Both the position numbers and the translations under genes were made by a program. Below are positions 31,967 through 35,079 of a DNA stretch of 35,079 nt, piece by piece. Numbering within the stretch: position 1 is the stretch's first letter; the number at the start of each line of letters is the position of its first letter. Source of the stretch: JAABPW01 sp037132275 (lineage in GTDB: Bacteria > Verrucomicrobiota > Kiritimatiellia > CAIKKV01 > CAITUY01); NCBI GenBank assembly GCA_037132275.1, contig JBAXPK010000029.1, positions 1 to 35,079 on the forward strand, in the 5' to 3' direction. Below the pieces are notes generated by a model. The model did no database searches. It saw nothing but the letters and a program-made list of their open reading frames with translations, and was not told the origin of the DNA.

Positions 31967-33525
31967 GGCTTGGTGCTTTCCGGTTCCTTTTCCTTGCTGG
32001 CTTCAGCGGCAGCTGCATGATCCTTGTTCAGAAAGTAGTTGGCCCATCCGGAGGTGTAGGCCAAGTTCATCTTGCGGGGCGGGACATAATGATTTCTCAT
32101 ATCGTCCAGTTTTCCAGCTCCCTTCATACGGGAATAGACAACCGTCCAGGCACAGGGTTTCTCGTCTTCACAGGCACCGCACAGACCGCACTTGCTATCG
32201 CCGCAGGGGCCGTTACGCTGTTGCTTGGCGCACATGCTTTGCGGGCAGCAATACGCCATGTCCGGCAGGGCGCAATCACCACAGTCGCGGCACCCGAAGC
32301 TCAGCATCTTGACCATGTATTCATTAAAATGTGTGAACCTGGCCAAGCCCGGGTGTTTGAGCGTCATCTGGTAGTAGCTTGTCAGGAGTCGGCAGCCGAG
32401 GCTTCCGCGGTCAAAGACCACGCGGTGGAAGGCCTGGGAGATGCTGTATCCGATCTGGACATGGCCGGGCGGAAGATGCTTGATGGGGTCCTCCTCCACA
32501 TCGGTTGGCCGGTATGTCACGGGCGGCGGGAAGAGGTAGAATTCATCCTTCCGGCTGAAACAGACTTCTGGAATGAAGGATTCCCATTGCCCGGCAAAGT
32601 CATCCGCCCGCTTGATGATAAACAGGAAATCATCGGTTTTCAGGCCAAATCCGCCGATATGGACGCCATTGAACCCCATACCCTTGAACATGGCCACCAT
32701 TTTAGCCGCGCGATCAAGTCGCTTCGCCTTCCCCTTGTCAGGTTCCTTGGACTCGGCCTCCAGCACCTTCAGCAGTTCATCCGTGACCACGCAGCCCGGG
32801 ACCATGCCGGCATTCATGGTCTTGCCCGCTCCGTAGCTCAGGACATAGACGTTGCCGATCAGCGGGACCTTCAGACCCCGGCTGGTCATGTAGCGCTTCA
32901 CTTCCAGAAATTTGCGCATGTCATAACCCAATTGGGTGATGATGAAGTCCGCCCCCGCGGCGATTTTCTTTTCAAGCTTGAAGAACTGGGGAACCAGCTC
33001 CTCTTCACGAAGCTTAAAGGGCGATACAGCGGCCGCCACGTAAAAGTTGGTTTTGGGAAGCTGAGTGGTGGTTCCCTTTTTTGCGCCCGCAACTTCAAGC
33101 CCGGCGTTCATGGCTTTGATGTACTTGACGGTTTGGACTGAATCCAAATCAAATACCCCCGCTGCATTTCCCTCATATCCGCTGGCTGGATAGTCTCCCG
33201 TCAGAACCAGGATATTGTTGACTCCCGCCCGAGCCAGCGCATCGAGGCGTGACTCGACGGCGTTCCGGTTGAGGTCGCGGCAGGAGAAATGTACGAGGAC
33301 ATCCAAGCCCTGTTTTTGGATCTCAGGCGCCAGTGCATCAGGGATCATGGCGGAATTGCCGCCGGGGTTGTCTGTCAGGCTTACGGCATGGATTTTAGAA
33401 TCCGGCCCCGCCACGGCTTTGGCGAACTCGATCGCGGCCTCCACGCCTGGTCCGGTTTTGCCGCGTCCAGGGACAAACTCACACGTGATGGCAAATTCGC
33501 CTTTTTCAAGTTTATCTCGCAGCAT
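31963..33525 (-). CDS. metF: Methylenetetrahydrofolate reductase with fused C-terminal MetV-like cysteine-rich domain
   Basis: Reduces 5,10-methylene-THF to 5-methyl-THF, the last step of the methyl branch. Residues 1 to about 300 are a MetF-type flavin TIM barrel (ITCEFVPGRGKTG, VSLTDNPGGNSAM, LVLTGDYPASGY, FIITQLGYD). The last 200 residues carry the MTHFR C-terminal domain of MetV, with eleven cysteines in a 50-residue window (CRDCGDC, CCPQSMC, CGDSKCGLCGAC), likely binding iron-sulfur clusters or zinc. In Moorella these are separate proteins, MetF and MetV. The frame opens at TTG 33543, but ATG at 33525 is the probable start. The tail is a Lys/Glu/Ala low-complexity stretch. It is the first gene of the operon. 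No NADH or HdrA-type partner is adjacent, so the electron donor is unclear. Confidence 0.93.
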   Translation of the reverse strand: MLRDKLEKGEFAITCEFVPGRGKTGPGVEAAIEFAKAVAGPDSKIHAVSLTDNPGGNSAMIPDALAPEIQKQGLDVLVHFSCRDLNRNAVESRLDALARAGVNNILVLTGDYPASGYEGNAAGVFDLDSVQTVKYIKAMNAGLEVAGAKKGTTTQLPKTNFYVAAAVSPFKLREEELVPQFFKLEKKIAAGADFIITQLGYDMRKFLEVKRYMTSRGLKVPLIGNVYVLSYGAGKTMNAGMVPGCVVTDELLKVLEAESKEPDKGKAKRLDRAAKMVAMFKGMGFNGVHIGGFGLKTDDFLFIIKRADDFAGQWESFIPEVCFSRKDEFYLFPPPVTYRPTDVEEDPIKHLPPGHVQIGYSISQAFHRVVFDRGSLGCRLLTSYYQMTLKHPGLARFTHFNEYMVKMLSFGCRDCGDCALPDMAYCCPQSMCAKQQRNGPCGDSKCGLCGACEDEKPCAWTVVYSRMKGAGKLDDMRNHYVPPRKMNLAYTSGWANYFLNKDHAAAAEASKEKEPESTKP

Positions 33526-33633
33526 AATAACTCGCTTTCGCAATCAAAAGACCGTTTCCGTGCCTTCTGTGACATCGCCTGATAGAATGATGCTGGACTC
33601 TCAGTTGTTAGCTCTGCTACCTTGCTTCTAATA

Positions 33634-33663
33634 AATGTATCGCTACCACGGTGTAGTACGCAA
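33634..33663 (-). promoter_or_regulatory. Candidate promoter and operator of the Wood-Ljungdahl operon
   Basis: On the - strand TTGCGT (33663-33658) is followed after 18 bases by TACATT (33639-33634). Between them lies the inverted repeat TACCACGGTGTAGTA (+ strand 33644-33658; arms TACnAC and GTnGTA). A near-identical motif precedes the zinc-ribbon gene at 34228-34242. Its position between the two boxes suits repression. The -35 and -10 matches are weak. Confidence 0.45.
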
Positions 33664-33683
33664 GAGAAATAATGCGTTGAATA

Positions 33684-33728
33684 CCCTCCCCCCCCGGGGG
33701 AGGGGGGGCTGGCGGGACGGGTGACGGG
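33684..33728 (+). repeat. GC hairpin and G-tract cluster (potential G-quadruplex)
   Basis: CCCTCCCCC (33684-33692), loop CCC, GGGGGAGGG (33696-33704) forms a 9-bp perfect hairpin. On the + strand five G-tracts follow closely: 33696-33700, 33702-33708, 33714-33716, 33719-33721 and 33726-33728. This satisfies the usual rule for a G-quadruplex. It lies 22 bases before the regulator gene, in the intergenic region shared with the operon. Confidence 0.5.
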
Positions 33729-33750
33729 CCCCTGATAAAAATTTTATAAC

Positions 33751-34221
33751 ATGATAGACAAAGACATACGACAAGGCAAGGCGGCAACGAAGCGGCGTGC
33801 CGATTCAGGTTCTGCGGGGCGTGATCGAGCGGCAACCATAAAACGAATTCGCGGCATCATGGGCCGGACGCAAGCCGAACTGGCCTCGGCGTTGGGGATT
33901 TCTGAGAAGGCGGTTCAGAGTTATGAGCAGGGGTGGCGTGATGTTCCTGTGCGGGTGATGATTCAGATTCTGGTTCTTCTGGCGTTGTATCAAAAGCGCA
34001 CCTTGGATGATATTCCCTGCTGGGAAATCCGTAAGTGTAGTCCCGCCCAGCGGGAAACGTGCGCCAGTTTCACCGTCGGACGGGGGCAGTTCTGCTGGTT
34101 TGTCGGCTCGAAGGACTGTCGTCCCACCCCGGGCGGGAACTCGGGGCCCATTCTTCCCTGCATGGATTGCCCTGTTGTACAGCGTCTTCTGGCCGGTCGG
34201 CGTGTTGATACCCCGCTTTGA
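33751..34221 (+). CDS. XRE-family transcriptional regulator with C-terminal two-CW cysteine domain
   Basis: 156 residues. Residues about 25-80 form a Cro/CI-type helix-turn-helix (TQAELASALGISEKAVQSYE, recognition helix near 51-60). Residues 90-140 are a two-CW domain: C90-W91, C96, C104, C115-W116, C123, C137 and C140. These seven cysteines could hold an iron-sulfur cluster or zinc. Such a fusion suggests a redox- or metal-sensing DNA-binding protein. It is divergent from metF with a 207- to 225-base intergenic region containing an operator-like inverted repeat, so control of the acetyl-CoA operon is likely, though inferred. There is no Shine-Dalgarno before ATG 33751; the upstream bases are AT-rich with a TATAAC directly before the start. 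The start is therefore uncertain. Confidence 0.85.
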   Translation: MIDKDIRQGKAATKRRADSGSAGRDRAATIKRIRGIMGRTQAELASALGISEKAVQSYEQGWRDVPVRVMIQILVLLALYQKRTLDDIPCWEIRKCSPAQRETCASFTVGRGQFCWFVGSKDCRPTPGGNSGPILPCMDCPVVQRLLAGRRVDTPL

Positions 34222-34249
34222 CCTGTAAACCACAGTGTGGTAGTATAAC
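34218..34249 (+). promoter_or_regulatory. Promoter with second copy of the operator-like motif
   Basis: TTGACC (34218-34223) and TAGTAT (34241-34246), 17 bases apart, or TATAAC (34244-34249), make a promoter candidate. ACCACAGTGTGGTA (34229-34242), a palindrome around one base (ACCACA-G-TGTGGT), sits between the boxes. It matches the motif before the metF operon at 12 of 14 positions. Confidence 0.5.
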
Positions 34250-34269
34250 TTCTTAATTTAAGGAGAAGC

Positions 34270-34929
34270 ATGAGTTTCAAGCGATGTCCCGGAAGTATGT
34301 CGTTTACGCAGCCGAAAATCGAGTTGGTGCGGTGTCCGCATTGTGGTGAAGACGCCGAGGTGTGGAGTGATGAGGCTGATGGGAAGTGTTCTAAATGCGG
34401 CCATACTGTATGTCGTACGGCCACGCAGTCCTGTATCGATTGGTGCAAGTATGCGAAAGAGTGCCTAGGTGACGAGGAGCACAAGCGGTATCAGGATTTG
34501 AAGACCCGACTGCGGAAAGAGACGCTTCTCAAGGCGGGTGAAGCCTATCTGATGGACGAACAACAGAAGAGTCATGCCCGGGATCGCGCTGCTTTTGCCG
34601 AACAGATTCTCAGTCGTGAATCGGCGGCGGATCCCAACGTGGTGATTGCCGCATCCGTGCTGCTTGCCGTGAACCGAACCGTGCCTGCGGGGGGCGATCA
34701 AGCGGTCGCTTCGGCTTCGCTTGTATCCGACATTCTTCACGAATTGGGTTATCCCGAAGGATTTATCAAGGAAGTGAGTGGGATTGTGACCTGCCTTCAT
34801 GAGTTTGGCGACAGTGAGAGCCTCAATTTTCGCATTGTGCATGATGCGGAACTTTTGGCCAGCGGCAAGGCGGGGGCACGACTGCTGACGGATGCAGGCA
34901 AAGCCTTGGCGTCGAAAATAAAACCCTGA
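34270..34929 (+). CDS. Zinc-ribbon protein with degenerate HD-like domain
   Basis: 219 residues with AAGGAG before the start. The N-terminal 65 residues hold nine cysteines (6, 22, 25, 40, 43, 48, 55, 59 and 65) in a zinc-ribbon-like arrangement (RCPHCGEDAEVW, CSKCGHTVC, SCIDWCKYAKEC). This is a conserved front end of a family of HD-domain proteins of anaerobes. The C-terminal half follows the HD pattern in outline (DPNVVIAASVLLAV, later FRIVHDAELLA). The metal-binding His-Asp pair that normally sits in the LLHDI segment is replaced by LLAV, and the later histidine cluster is reduced to CLHEFG. It may therefore be a binding rather than a hydrolytic domain. It shares an operator-like motif with the Wood-Ljungdahl operon. 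Its function is unknown. Confidence 0.82.
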   Translation: MSFKRCPGSMSFTQPKIELVRCPHCGEDAEVWSDEADGKCSKCGHTVCRTATQSCIDWCKYAKECLGDEEHKRYQDLKTRLRKETLLKAGEAYLMDEQQKSHARDRAAFAEQILSRESAADPNVVIAASVLLAVNRTVPAGGDQAVASASLVSDILHELGYPEGFIKEVSGIVTCLHEFGDSESLNFRIVHDAELLASGKAGARLLTDAGKALASKIKP

Positions 34930-34979
34930 CATGCCTTTCATCGCCCTGAATTAAATGTGAGGCTGGATAGATTCGTTCC

Positions 34980-35008
34980 TTGACGGCCAAAATGGTAGCT
35001 GGTAGCTT
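34980..35008 (+). promoter_or_regulatory. Putative promoter of tRNA-Pro
   Basis: TTGACG (34980-34985), a spacer of 17 bases, then TAGCTT (35003-35008), with the tRNA beginning about 20 bases after the -10. Five of six bases match in the -35 and three of six in the -10. Confidence 0.4.
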
Positions 35009-35027
35009 CCCCGCCTGTTTTCGTAAT

Positions 35028-35079
35028 CGGGCCGTAGCGCAGACTGGTAGCGCGTTTGCTTGGGGTGCAAAAGGTCAGG
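35028..35079 (+). tRNA. tRNA-Pro(GGG), truncated by the window edge
   Basis: The first 52 bases of a tRNA. Acceptor 5' strand CGGGCCG (35028-35034), TA, D-arm GCGC...GCGC (35037-35053), and anticodon stem TTTGC/GCAAA (35055-35059 with 35067-35071) around loop TTGGGGT. The anticodon is GGG (35062-35064), which reads proline CCC/CCT. The T-arm and 3' acceptor strand lie beyond the window. Confidence 0.9.

Noticed and set aside
32017..33141. Long + strand ORF (374 codons) opposite metF
   Set aside because: It lies wholly antisense to a gene with clear MetF/MetV motifs. Its sequence is His/Asp/Gly-rich in the way typical of reverse-frame artefacts, and it has no ribosome site.
1..35079. Insertion sequences, prophage, CRISPR arrays, rRNA
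   Set aside because: No transposase, integrase or phage structural gene, no regularly spaced repeats and no rRNA signature were seen on either strand. The excisionase-like domain belongs to the Acs fusion and has no integrase nearby.

Overview
The window is bacterial chromosomal DNA. It has dense genes with ATGA/GTGA overlaps, Shine-Dalgarno sites, a bacterial-type acetyl-CoA synthase cluster and a tRNA-Pro cut by the right edge. The organism is most likely an anaerobe with the Wood-Ljungdahl (reductive acetyl-CoA) pathway, probably an uncultured lineage. The cluster type and the two-CW and DUF3786 companions occur in acetogens, Desulfobacterota and PVC/Omnitrophota-like genomes. The sequence alone does not fix the phylum. 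No insertion sequence, prophage, CRISPR array or rRNA was seen, and no gene-free stretch exceeds 300 bases.

Left part (1-8.8 kb, mostly + strand): an unrecognised gene cut by the left edge, an unrecognised cytosolic protein, a class IV aminotransferase (- strand), a Cu+ P-type ATPase (copA), a quinol-dependent nitric oxide reductase (norZ type) and a PPK2 polyphosphate kinase. Next (8.8-12.7 kb, - strand) is a surface-polysaccharide group: GDP-L-fucose synthase, two small membrane proteins and an O-antigen polymerase/ligase-like protein. The polymerase gene has a promoter overlapping a perfect 16-bp palindrome.

From 12.7 to 16.5 kb lie a short phosphate acetyltransferase and an AMP-forming acetyl-CoA synthetase. 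The synthetase carries an excisionase-type helix-turn-helix domain fused to its N-terminus. Divergent from it is a two-gene unit, cooT plus a small protein ending in a natural histidine tail, probably for nickel handling.

From 33.5 kb down to about 19.4 kb runs one tight - strand operon: metF/metV fusion, cooC, cooS (acsA), acsB, acsC, the corrinoid activator (acsV/RACo), a second cooC-like ATPase, acsD, acsE, a DUF3786 protein and a P-loop/DRTGG protein resembling the N-terminal half of long Pta. It may read on into a signalling block: response regulator, ferritin-like protein, histidine kinase, response regulator. Together these genes reduce methylene-THF to methyl-THF, move the methyl group to the corrinoid protein and combine it with CO to make acetyl-CoA. 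Acs and Pta then link acetyl-CoA with acetate and acetyl-phosphate. The formate-side genes (fdh, fhs, folD) and acetate kinase are not in the window.

Divergent from the operon is an XRE-type regulator with a cysteine-rich two-CW domain, followed by a zinc-ribbon protein with a degenerate HD domain. The same inverted-repeat motif (TACYAC-N3-GTRGTA) lies between the putative -35 and -10 boxes of the operon and again before the zinc-ribbon gene. This suggests a local, probably metal- or redox-responsive, control circuit for the pathway. That circuit and the DNA-binding-domain/acetyl-CoA-synthetase fusion are the most unusual things seen here.
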